NCBI GenBank assembly: GCA_003565095.1
Contig: PXDI01000261.1
Coordinates: 1 to 5,258 of the forward strand
Source of the DNA: PVC group bacterium
Lineage (GTDB): Bacteria; Verrucomicrobiota; Kiritimatiellia; UBA8416; PXDI01
Reading direction: 5' to 3'
DNA: 5,258 bases
Shown here piece after piece: positions 1 through 5,258 of the stretch. Each line of letters starts with the position of its first letter. The first letter of the stretch is position 1. The notes beneath the pieces were generated by a model. It was not told where the DNA came from. It made no database searches and worked only from the letters and a program-made list of their open reading frames with translations. A program made the position numbers and the translations under genes.

Positions 1-67
1 CGTGGGTTATCATTCCCCATCCCCAGCGGCGATAACGTGCTCTCCGCACATGGGTCAAGAGATCCGA

Positions 68-142
68 GTGTAAGAGTACGTGTAAGAGTAAGGGGCTTCC
101 GGTCCGAATGGTCTTACCGTACTCGTACACATACTCGTACAC
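68..142. repeat. Imperfect inverted repeat with doubled 12-mer arms
   Basis: The left arm (68-91) is two near-identical 12-mers, GTGTAAGAGTAC and GTGTAAGAGTAA. The right arm (119-142) is GTACTCGTACAC followed by ATACTCGTACAC. The reverse complement of the right arm matches the left arm at 20 of 24 positions, and three of the four differences fall at equivalent places in the 12-base unit. The 27-base loop (92-118) could shorten by pairing GTAAG (88-92) with CTTAC (113-117). The arms could form a long hairpin. No T-run directly follows, so it is not a standard intrinsic terminator. Short GTAAGAGTA/CGAGTAC repeats are known to me from PVC-group intergenic regions, but that link is from memory. 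Confidence 0.75.
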
Positions 143-147
143 GCAAA

Positions 148-171
148 TCTCCCTCTTCTTTCCCTCCTCCC
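148..171 (+). other. 24-base uninterrupted pyrimidine run
   Basis: All bases from 148 to 171 are C or T on the plus strand, directly after the inverted repeat, and the next 30 bases stay rich in C and T. The role is unknown. It could be the unstructured side of a repeat element or a helper of transcription termination for an upstream gene. Confidence 0.5.
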
Positions 172-277
172 ATCCGTGGGTTCCTGTCCCCCTCTGTGGG
201 CGGCGTATTCTGCTGAACTATAAAGTATTTGCACCTGATCGCAGATGCGCCAAATTAGTTCATATCAGTCAGCCGGC

Positions 278-309
278 TTGACACCAACGCTGATTTATAG
301 AATTATAAC
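278..309 (+). promoter_or_regulatory. Possible sigma70-like promoter for the hydrolase/kinase unit
   Basis: A perfect TTGACA lies at 278-283. The -10 element is uncertain: AATTAT (301-306) has the ideal 17-base spacing but a weaker match, TAGAAT (298-303) matches five of six but is only 14 bases away, and TATAAC (304-309) is 20 bases away. The place is right, about 30-50 bases before the first start codon, so a promoter is likely even though the exact hexamer is not settled. Confidence 0.4.
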
Positions 310-323
310 AGTTACATTTAAGC

Positions 324-328
324 AGAGG
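324..328 (+). promoter_or_regulatory. Ribosome binding site for the hydrolase
   Basis: AGAGG ends 7 bases before the ATG at 336. The gene has four in-frame ATGs close together (336, 342, 345, 348); this spacing favours the first. Confidence 0.55.
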
Positions 329-335
329 CACGGCT

Positions 336-1166
336 ATGATCATGATGATGCGAGGATGTCGCGGCACCATGCCGGTAAGCGGCAGTCAGTTCAATCGCTT
401 TGGCGGCAAGACAACCTGCCTGACAATTCATAACGGAGCAAGCTGCCTGATTATTGATGCAGGAACCGGCATTGCCGGAATAATGCATGAAATGGCAGAG
501 AAAAGTGAATTGCCGGCCATAACACTGCTGTTTACCCATTTTCATCTTGACCATGTGGCAGGACTGCCCAGTTTCGAGATGTTATACAACCGCGATGCCG
601 ACATAACTATTATGGCCGATGCACAGCGGCACTGGCCATGGCGTGATACCCTTATGGGCATTATGTCAAAACCTTTGTGGCCGGTTGAACTGGGCGACCT
701 GCCCGCCCGTATGCGTCTCAGCGACCTGCCCGCATCAGGACAAGGCATAAAGACTGATGGCATATTTATCCGCTGGATGCGCGTACCGCACCCGCAGCAG
801 TCATTGGCTTACAGTTTTGAGGCGGAAGGCTTCAAACTGGTGCTGGCCACCGATGCCGAATTCCGGGCCGGACACCAGCAAACAGAGTTTATCAGATTTT
901 GCGAAGGTGCTGATTGCCTGATAATGGACGCGCATTACCGGCCGGATGAATACCCGGCATTCCGCGGATGGGGGCATTCGTCTTTTGAAGCCGCTGCCGA
1001 AGCGGCAAACATGGCCGGTGTCGGGCGACTGGTTCTAACCCACCACGCGCCCACTCGTACCGATGATGAGGTCTTGCAGATCGAACAGGAAACCCGCCAA
1101 TTGTTCCCAAATACCACCGCCGGCTATGAGGGCATGCTCTTAAATGGAAACCCGGAAAGCGAATAG
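336..1166 (+). CDS. MBL-fold metallo-hydrolase, PhnP-like
   Basis: This 276-residue protein is a metallo-beta-lactamase-fold hydrolase of the COG1235 (PhnP-like) type, probably a soluble metal-dependent phosphodiesterase or related hydrolase; the substrate cannot be told from sequence. The N-terminus carries the family signature GCRGTMP (7-13), then FGGKTTC (22-28) and LIIDAGTG (38-45). The metal site is complete: THFHLDH (67-73) gives H68, H70, D72 and H73, and further likely ligands are H152 in VPHP, D173 in LATDAE and H236 in LTHHAP. D198 and the GHSS motif (213-216) are also typical of the family. There is no signal peptide or membrane segment. The length is normal for a stand-alone member. 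The start at 336 keeps the usual short lead before GCRG. A histidine kinase follows 5 bases after the stop, so the two are almost certainly co-transcribed. True PhnP is unlikely because no phn genes are nearby. Confidence 0.9.
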   Translation: MIMMMRGCRGTMPVSGSQFNRFGGKTTCLTIHNGASCLIIDAGTGIAGIMHEMAEKSELPAITLLFTHFHLDHVAGLPSFEMLYNRDADITIMADAQRHWPWRDTLMGIMSKPLWPVELGDLPARMRLSDLPASGQGIKTDGIFIRWMRVPHPQQSLAYSFEAEGFKLVLATDAEFRAGHQQTEFIRFCEGADCLIMDAHYRPDEYPAFRGWGHSSFEAAAEAANMAGVGRLVLTHHAPTRTDDEVLQIEQETRQLFPNTTAGYEGMLLNGNPESE

Positions 1167-1171
1167 CAATT

Positions 1172-2299
1172 ATGAGCCGGATGCGCATAAACGAACAAGA
1201 CATTCCGGATGCCGATGTTTTCAAAATCCTGCTCGACAGTTTCCCAGACATGATCCATTCGGTTGACGATGACGGTACGATTGTTTTCACGAATCAGACC
1301 GCCACGAAAATGCTGGGCTATTCCAGACAGGAACTGCTGGGCATGAACATCCGTCAAATCTATGCCGATGAGGTCCTGGATGAACTTGACAAAGGATTCA
1401 AAGACCTCAAGAAACGCGGCGATAAGCGGGTCGAGAGTATTCTGAAAACAAAAGACGGTACACGTATCCCGGTGGAAATCAGATCTTTCAGTATTTATGA
1501 TGATGAAGGCCTGTTCTTGCGGACTTTCTCAATCCTGCGCGATATCCGTGAAATCAAACAATTGCAGAACAGCCTGGTACACGCCGGGCGGCTCGCCGCG
1601 ATTGGTGAGCTGGCCTCCGGTGTTGCCCATGACATTAATAACCCGCTTACCGTCATTCTTCTGAGTATTGAAATGATTGCAAAAGAGCTGCAAAGCAGCA
1701 GAGCCAACCCGCCGGACACATCCAGATTGCTGGCCTTCACCCACAATTGTAAAAAGGCCAGCGGATCTATTCAAAAACTCGCTGATCACCTGCGCACGTT
1801 CTCCCGCGGTATGGCCGAGCAGCATGAGAACGTTGACCTTTTTGAAGTTATCAACGATGCCGTTTTTATCACCGGCAGCCGCATCAATGAGCACGGGATT
1901 GACTTGCGGTTCTCTGCCGCCAAAGGCAGATATTACGTATTGGGCTGCCCGAATCAGCTTGAGCAGGTGTTTGTCAACCTGATCGGCAACGCTTGTGACG
2001 CTATGGCGGGACTGCCGGAAAGAATTCTCACCATCAGCATCAATTCTGATGAACGTAACGGCCAGCAGCAGTGGCGCATTGACCTCTGCGATACCGGTAG
2101 CGGAGTTCCCGAAACATTACGTGACGATATCTTCCAGTCTTTTTACACCACAAAACCCAAAGGCAAAGGCACCGGTCTGGGACTGTCCATCTCGCGCGGC
2201 ATTACCCGGGACCATAAAGGCGAACTTGAATTGCACAGTTCAAACGAAAAAGGCAGCACATTCCGCGTCTACCTGCCCCAAGCCGCCCCGCCGGCATAG
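1172..2299 (+). CDS. Soluble PAS-domain sensor histidine kinase
   Basis: This 375-residue protein autophosphorylates on a histidine in response to a signal and should pass the phosphate to a response regulator. A single PAS domain covers about residues 15-125 (core around FPDMIHSVDDDG at 24-35 and MLGYSRQELLG at 47-57). The HisKA dimerisation domain follows, with H153 in GVAHDINNPL (150-159) as the phospho-acceptor. The ATPase domain has the N box NLIGNACDA (269-277), G1 box DTGSG (307-311), F box around F321 and F324, and G2 box GKGTGLGL (331-338), so all catalytic motifs are intact. No transmembrane helix is present, so the signal is probably cytoplasmic. No Cys or His pattern identifies a PAS cofactor. 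The start at 1172 has only a weak, distant ribosome site (GGAAAG, 1154-1159), which suggests translational coupling to the hydrolase that stops 5 bases earlier. ATG 1181 is an alternative start. No receiver domain or response regulator lies in the window, so it is an orphan here. Confidence 0.93.
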   Translation: MSRMRINEQDIPDADVFKILLDSFPDMIHSVDDDGTIVFTNQTATKMLGYSRQELLGMNIRQIYADEVLDELDKGFKDLKKRGDKRVESILKTKDGTRIPVEIRSFSIYDDEGLFLRTFSILRDIREIKQLQNSLVHAGRLAAIGELASGVAHDINNPLTVILLSIEMIAKELQSSRANPPDTSRLLAFTHNCKKASGSIQKLADHLRTFSRGMAEQHENVDLFEVINDAVFITGSRINEHGIDLRFSAAKGRYYVLGCPNQLEQVFVNLIGNACDAMAGLPERILTISINSDERNGQQQWRIDLCDTGSGVPETLRDDIFQSFYTTKPKGKGTGLGLSISRGITRDHKGELELHSSNEKGSTFRVYLPQAAPPA

Positions 2300-2310
2300 G
2301 TAGACATTTC

Positions 2311-2339
2311 TTTACAAGTGCGGGGCTGTAAGTTATTAT
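2311..2339 (+). promoter_or_regulatory. Sigma70-like promoter for the lipoprotein unit
   Basis: TTTACA (2311-2316) and TATTAT (2334-2339) each match the sigma70 consensus at five of six bases and are separated by exactly 17 bases. They lie in the AT-rich 106-base gap after the kinase gene, about 70 bases before the lipoprotein start. The hexamer ATTATA occurs twice just here (2335-2340 and 2346-2351), so a second overlapping -10 is possible. This gives the lipoprotein pair its own transcription start. Confidence 0.55.
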
Positions 2340-2393
2340 ACCGCCATTATATAGTTATATGTTTGAAGCACGGTGATTCATTATTAATAAATC

Positions 2394-2399
2394 AAGGAG
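2394..2399 (+). promoter_or_regulatory. Strong ribosome binding site for lpoB-like gene
   Basis: AAGGAG ends 6 bases before the ATG at 2406 and is the best Shine-Dalgarno match on the plus strand of this window. It fixes the start and suggests that the lipoprotein is well translated. Confidence 0.8.
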
Positions 2400-2405
2400 A
2401 CGGTA

Positions 2406-3011
2406 ATGAGAACATTCAGTGGGCTGTTGCTGGTTGCGATGATTGTATTGTCGAGTGGTTGTGCGGCATTCAGAATGAAAATCGGTGAGCGCGATCCGTC
2501 TGACTCTGATCCGTTGACCGCCCGTTATGATCAGCGTGACCTGCTCCAATGGGCCGAACTGGTTTCAAATGACCTGCTGGAGACCTTTCCACCGGAAAAT
2601 ATTGAGCATCCTATTCTGGTCGTGATGGGGATAGAAAACCGTACCACCCGCCATATCGATATGCGGGCATTGGCTGATTCAGTCACCACACACATGATGA
2701 ATTCCGGCAAGCTATCATTCATAAATGCCGACCGGCGGGATGCCTTGCTGGCAGAACAGGGCTATCAAATGCAGCATGCCGCACCGGAAACCCGCGTGGC
2801 GATCGGCCGCCAGCTCGGCGCGCGCTATATGCTGACCGGCTCATTAGTTGAAATTCAGGCGGAGTCCGGCCGTCAGGTCCGGGTTTCTAAACAGGAAGAT
2901 GTCTACTATCAGTTGACAGTAGAGGTTACCGATCTGGAAACCAGCCTGATCGTGGCCCGTAAGCAGCGTGACCGGTTGCGGCGTGCCAGACGCCCGCTTA
3001 TCGGTTGGTAG
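2406..3011 (+). CDS. lpoB: LpoB-like penicillin-binding protein activator lipoprotein
   Basis: This 201-residue lipoprotein resembles LpoB (COG3417), which in enterobacteria is anchored in the outer membrane and reaches through the peptidoglycan to stimulate the synthase PBP1b. A signal peptide with a hydrophobic core (7-15) ends in a lipobox LSSGC with C19 as the lipid-bearing cysteine; serine at -3 is less common but allowed. A20 and A21 after the cysteine do not give an inner-membrane retention signal, so outer-membrane placement is likely. Family marks are MGIENRTTRHID (74-85), SGKLSFINADRRD (100-112), LGARYMLTGSL (137-147), YYQLTVEV (167-174) and DLETSLI (176-182), with the usual Gly-Trp at the C-terminus. 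The segment after DLETSLI is strongly basic (R185 to R196), where relatives commonly have a tryptophan and acidic residues. The disordered linker is shorter than in E. coli. It heads a unit with the following lipoprotein gene, 51 bases downstream. Confidence 0.85.
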   Translation: MRTFSGLLLVAMIVLSSGCAAFRMKIGERDPSDSDPLTARYDQRDLLQWAELVSNDLLETFPPENIEHPILVVMGIENRTTRHIDMRALADSVTTHMMNSGKLSFINADRRDALLAEQGYQMQHAAPETRVAIGRQLGARYMLTGSLVEIQAESGRQVRVSKQEDVYYQLTVEVTDLETSLIVARKQRDRLRRARRPLIGW

Positions 3012-3062
3012 AAGACTGTTTCAGGTCTATATACAGAAACCGTCCAACGCGGAATCAAGGCG

Positions 3063-4202
3063 GTGGCATTGCGTAAATCGAATGGCAGTTCGGAATCACT
3101 TGTAAAACCCGGCAGCCGATTGCATACATGGCTTTCCCTGCTGGTTACCGGTATATTAATTTCACTGGCAACCGGCTGCCGGACACCAAATCTCAACGGG
3201 GCCCGCAGGGCCTTTTATGCCGGGGATCTTGAACGCGCCGCCGAAGTTTTTCCTGATAAAACAAAAAGAGATAACCGCGTCCTGTTGCTGATGGAACGCG
3301 GAATGCTTGAGCAGACCCGCGGCAATTATGAGGAGTCGACACGGCTATGGTTGCAGGCTACGGCATTGGCGCGTGAGCTGGATTATCTCAGCTTAAGCCG
3401 GTCGTCCGCCAGTCTGGTTATCAACGACGAAACATTGGCTTTCCGCGGTATGCCTTTCGAAAGAACCCTCTGTCACGCCTTTACCGCCCAAAGCTTCATG
3501 CTGACAGGTGATTTTGAAGCTGCGGCAGTCGAAGGTCGCAACATAGTTGCGCGGCTTGAGGCACGCGACAACTTTCCTGATTGCGCTTTCAGCCGTTACA
3601 TTGCCGGTTTCACATTTGAGGCCATGCGTGATATCGACGCCGCCCGGGTGCAATACCGCCATGCGGCCGCACTCGCACCCGAAGCTGATATTGATCCACA
3701 GACCGGCCGCTTTACTAACAGCCCATCCCCGGCCGGCATCTCTGGTGAATTGATTTACTTCATCGGTATCGGTCGTGCAGAATCACGCGGACCGGCCCCG
3801 GCACGTGTGGAGCTTGTTGCTGATGGCATATCACTGGGACAGGCCGTGCTATTGACAGACCGCGCCCAACTGCAGGCCGCAACCGCCGCCGCCATGGCTC
3901 TGTTGCAAACAACCAAAGCCATTACACGGATTGCCATCAAAGAGACCATCGCTTATGCGGTCGAAACTCAAAATGAAGGACTCGGTGAGTTGTTGCGCAT
4001 TATTCTTTATGCACTGGAAAGGCCCGATACCCGGCATTGGGATACATTACCGCGCTGGTTGTATGTTGCACGGGTGCCGGTGCCGGATACAATGCAGGAG
4101 ATTGAAGTGCATATCGCCGGAATGACAGGACGCGGAACACTGATTGTCCACCAGCCCAAACGAACCGGACGCCTGTATGCCGGCAGTGTCCGCGCATGGT
4201 AA
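3063..4202 (+). CDS. COG3014-like lipoprotein with TPR-like repeats
   Basis: This protein of up to 379 residues resembles the uncharacterised COG3014 family, often encoded next to lpoB-like genes; its biochemical role is unknown. A long basic N-terminal region leads to a hydrophobic stretch (23-35) and lipobox LATGC with C39. R40 follows the cysteine, so outer-membrane sorting is plausible. Residues about 45-210 are helical and TPR-like (YAGDLERAAEVF, GNYEESTRLWLQA, GDFEAAAVEGRNI, RDIDAARVQYRHAAAL). Family-type marks are FRGMPFERTL (127-136), SGELIYFIGIGR (227-238) and PDTRHWDTLP (321-330); the C-terminal part is probably beta-rich. The GTG at 3063 has AAGG only 2 bases upstream, whereas TTG at 3069 has the same AAGG at 8 bases, so 3069 (377 residues) may be the true start; either way the signal peptide is kept. 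Co-transcription with lpoB suggests a linked envelope role. Confidence 0.78.
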   Translation: MALRKSNGSSESLVKPGSRLHTWLSLLVTGILISLATGCRTPNLNGARRAFYAGDLERAAEVFPDKTKRDNRVLLLMERGMLEQTRGNYEESTRLWLQATALARELDYLSLSRSSASLVINDETLAFRGMPFERTLCHAFTAQSFMLTGDFEAAAVEGRNIVARLEARDNFPDCAFSRYIAGFTFEAMRDIDAARVQYRHAAALAPEADIDPQTGRFTNSPSPAGISGELIYFIGIGRAESRGPAPARVELVADGISLGQAVLLTDRAQLQAATAAAMALLQTTKAITRIAIKETIAYAVETQNEGLGELLRIILYALERPDTRHWDTLPRWLYVARVPVPDTMQEIEVHIAGMTGRGTLIVHQPKRTGRLYAGSVRAW

Positions 4203-4230
4203 AACCCGCCAGGCGATCCCCCGCCCCCAG

Positions 4231-4686
4231 TTATGCCAGCAGCAAACGGAACAGAAACCACAGGGCGAACAACGCAACGATAACCAACATCAAGATTGCT
4301 TTATTGCGCTGCTTTTCCCGCTCATAACGCAGCGGGCGGTTGGCATGGATGGCAGATGCCAGATATGCCGGAACCTGATCTGAAGTCCCCTTATCAGGTC
4401 GCACCAACCGCTCTCGCCGGACAAGATGCCCCGCTCCAGCACCTCTGGGTGTAGCCGTTGCTGTTTTTCTGCCGGATAAATCCGGAGCGTCCCTACGGAT
4501 GTCAGCCTTCATCTCATCAACCTTATCGTTGTCTTTGACATGACGACTGTTCTCGGACTTGCGCAGCAAGCGCGGATTACGAATACCTTTTTCGATATCC
4601 CTGATGTCGCGCTGCAAATCAGCCAGTTCGCGTTTAACCCGTTTCTCACGCTCAGCCAATACGGATTTTTTCCTAAATAAATGCAT
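4231..4686 (-). CDS. Tail-anchored coiled-coil protein, unrecognised
   Basis: I do not recognise a named family. The 151-residue protein opens with a highly charged helix (about 5-35, with LAEREKRVKRELADLQRD) predicted as coiled coil, followed by a charged, probably disordered middle part with a small Ala/Thr/Gly/Pro stretch (75-87). A basic region RPLRYEREKQRNKA (117-130) leads straight into one C-terminal hydrophobic helix (about 130-150) ending at the last residue. By the positive-inside rule the bulk of the protein faces the cytoplasm, so it looks like a tail-anchored inner-membrane protein. A TTG at 4689 precedes the ATG at 4686 in frame; the ribosome site GGAG (4694-4697) is 7 bases from the ATG, which I prefer. 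It starts 21 bases after the stop of the upstream minus-strand gene, so both share an operon. The stop faces the stop of the COG3014-like gene 28 bases away. Confidence 0.72.
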   Translation of the reverse strand: MHLFRKKSVLAEREKRVKRELADLQRDIRDIEKGIRNPRLLRKSENSRHVKDNDKVDEMKADIRRDAPDLSGRKTATATPRGAGAGHLVRRERLVRPDKGTSDQVPAYLASAIHANRPLRYEREKQRNKAILMLVIVALFALWFLFRLLLA

Positions 4687-4693
4687 CAAACCG

Positions 4694-4697
4694 CTCC
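4694..4697 (-). promoter_or_regulatory. Ribosome binding site deciding the tail-anchored gene start
   Basis: On the minus strand GGAG lies 7 bases before ATG 4686 but only 4 bases before the TTG at 4689, which favours the ATG. Confidence 0.55.
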
Positions 4698-4707
4698 GTC
4701 CGCATTC

Positions 4708-5258
4708 CTAAACACCAAACCCCCAAGTCACGGCAAAATATGCCGCCGCTATTATCAAGATCAGAATTGAAAGCGGCAGACAGAACGCAAAACCGGCTTT
4801 CAGCCAGAAAAGAAAGCCGCGCGGCACCCCGTCCATTTGCGGCAGCTCCCGGCGTAATGCGGCAACACTGTCGGCATCAGCACGCTCCCAGTTCGCAGCA
4901 TCAATTTTCGCCAGCCCCTTACGATAAACTGTTCGTGCATCCTCAACCACTACCAAAGCCTTGTTCAATTCCATTTCAAAGCGGTCTTCCGGCCAGTTCT
5001 CCTCATTCAAGCCACGAACTTCCGAAAGTGTATCCTGAAAACGCGCCCGCATGACTGACAGCAGCTCCTGCAGGCGGGTGACACGCCCTTCTTGACGCTC
5101 GATCCGACCGATCGCCCGGTCAAGTTTGTCAACTATGTCACGCTTGCCGCCATCATACTCAGCCTGCTTGCGCCCCAACTCACTTAGTTCATTCTTTTGC
5201 CGCTCAAGCTCCTCCTGCCTGCGACGCAATTCATCAAGCTCACGCGCGGCACCGTCAA
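4708..5258 (-). CDS. Coiled-coil protein with C-terminal membrane segment, 5' partial
   Basis: The frame stays open to the right edge of the window, so the N-terminus is missing; the TTG at 5229 is internal to a continuing coiled coil and is not a convincing start. The visible 182 residues begin with a long heptad-rich helix rich in Glu, Arg, Leu and Gln (about 1-77, with RRRQEELERQKNEL near the start). A second helical part follows (about 85-140, including NEENWPEDRFEMELNKAL), then a hydrophobic C-terminal segment (about 152-177) and a short tail ending GFGV. The layout suggests a cytoplasmic coiled coil anchored in the inner membrane at its C-terminal end. I do not recognise the family. PspA-like or other envelope-stress coiled coils are possible in general shape only. 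The next gene starts 21 bases after its stop and has the same architecture, so the two products may form a hetero-oligomer; this is inference. Confidence 0.75.
   Translation of the reverse strand, partial: DGAARELDELRRRQEELERQKNELSELGRKQAEYDGGKRDIVDKLDRAIGRIERQEGRVTRLQELLSVMRARFQDTLSEVRGLNEENWPEDRFEMELNKALVVVEDARTVYRKGLAKIDAANWERADADSVAALRRELPQMDGVPRGFLFWLKAGFAFCLPLSILILIIAAAYFAVTWGFGV

Larger units (their letters stand above)
1..335. other. Left-end non-coding stretch
   Basis: No convincing gene is seen here. Plus frame 1 is open from the window edge to a TGA at 214-216, but its translation is low-complexity (alternating Val-Arg and Thr-Arg from the repeat, then Ser/Pro from a pyrimidine run) and resembles no protein, so I read it as chance. 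The stretch holds an inverted repeat at 68-142, a pyrimidine run at 148-171 and, nearer the first gene, a more AT-rich part (about 217-320) suited to a promoter. It could be the intergenic region behind an upstream gene lying outside the window. Confidence 0.6.

Noticed and set aside
1..182. CGTGGGTT at 1-8 and again at 175-182, as a target-site duplication around an inserted repeat element
   Set aside because: An 8-base match within some 200 bases is not far from chance, and no element ends or transposase gene accompany it.
1..216. Open plus-strand frame from the left edge to a TGA at 214, possibly the end of an upstream gene
   Set aside because: Its product is low-complexity, driven by the repeat and the pyrimidine run, and looks like no known protein; 71 open codons at the edge are weak evidence.
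892..1290. A 132-codon minus-strand frame opposite the hydrolase/kinase junction
   Set aside because: It overlaps two clearly coding genes with intact motifs and its translation shows no recognisable domain; it is a shadow frame.
3009..3065. The LpoB-like gene and the next gene share one reading frame separated by a single TAG and 17 sense codons, suggesting readthrough fusion or a broken gene
   Set aside because: The second protein has its own signal peptide and lipobox, and the first ends with the family's Gly-Trp, so these are two complete proteins.
4203..4230. A bidirectional terminator between the converging genes
   Set aside because: Only a stem of about 4 base pairs (GGCG with CGCC) can be drawn and there is no T-run on either strand.

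Overview
The window looks like bacterial chromosome from a Gram-negative (diderm) organism of moderate GC content. The diderm call rests on two probable outer-membrane lipoproteins, one of them an LpoB-type activator of peptidoglycan synthases. The tandem GTAAGAGTAC/CGTACTCGTAC-type repeats at the left end and the tail-anchored coiled-coil genes at the right end remind me of Kiritimatiellota and other PVC-group genomes. That placement is an inference with low confidence; no rRNA or marker gene is present.

Layout: positions 1-335 hold no convincing gene. They contain an imperfect inverted repeat whose arms are each a doubled 12-mer (68-142), a 24-base pure pyrimidine run and a possible promoter. 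Positions 336-2299 are a two-gene plus-strand unit: a PhnP-like metallo-beta-lactamase-fold hydrolase, then, 5 bases later, a soluble PAS-domain histidine kinase with no response regulator in view. A 106-base AT-rich gap (2300-2405) carries a good sigma70-like promoter and a strong ribosome binding site. Positions 2406-4202 form a second plus-strand unit: an LpoB-like lipoprotein followed by a COG3014-like lipoprotein with TPR-like character. On the minus strand, converging on this unit with 28 bases between stop codons, are two genes: a coiled-coil protein with a C-terminal membrane segment (4708 to beyond the right edge, 5' end missing) and, downstream of it, a 151-residue protein of the same architecture (4231-4686).

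How they may work together: the LpoB/COG3014 pair is an envelope module, probably helping penicillin-binding proteins build peptidoglycan from the outer-membrane side. The hydrolase/kinase pair looks like an intracellular sensing unit in which the enzyme could make or remove a ligand of the PAS domain; this is speculative. The minus-strand pair is unrecognised, probably membrane-anchored on the cytoplasmic side, and may be a separate envelope-related module. Nothing in the window indicates a defence system, mobile element, CRISPR array or RNA gene. I do not see a clearly new system; the best candidates for novelty are the hydrolase/kinase pair and the tail-anchored coiled-coil pair.
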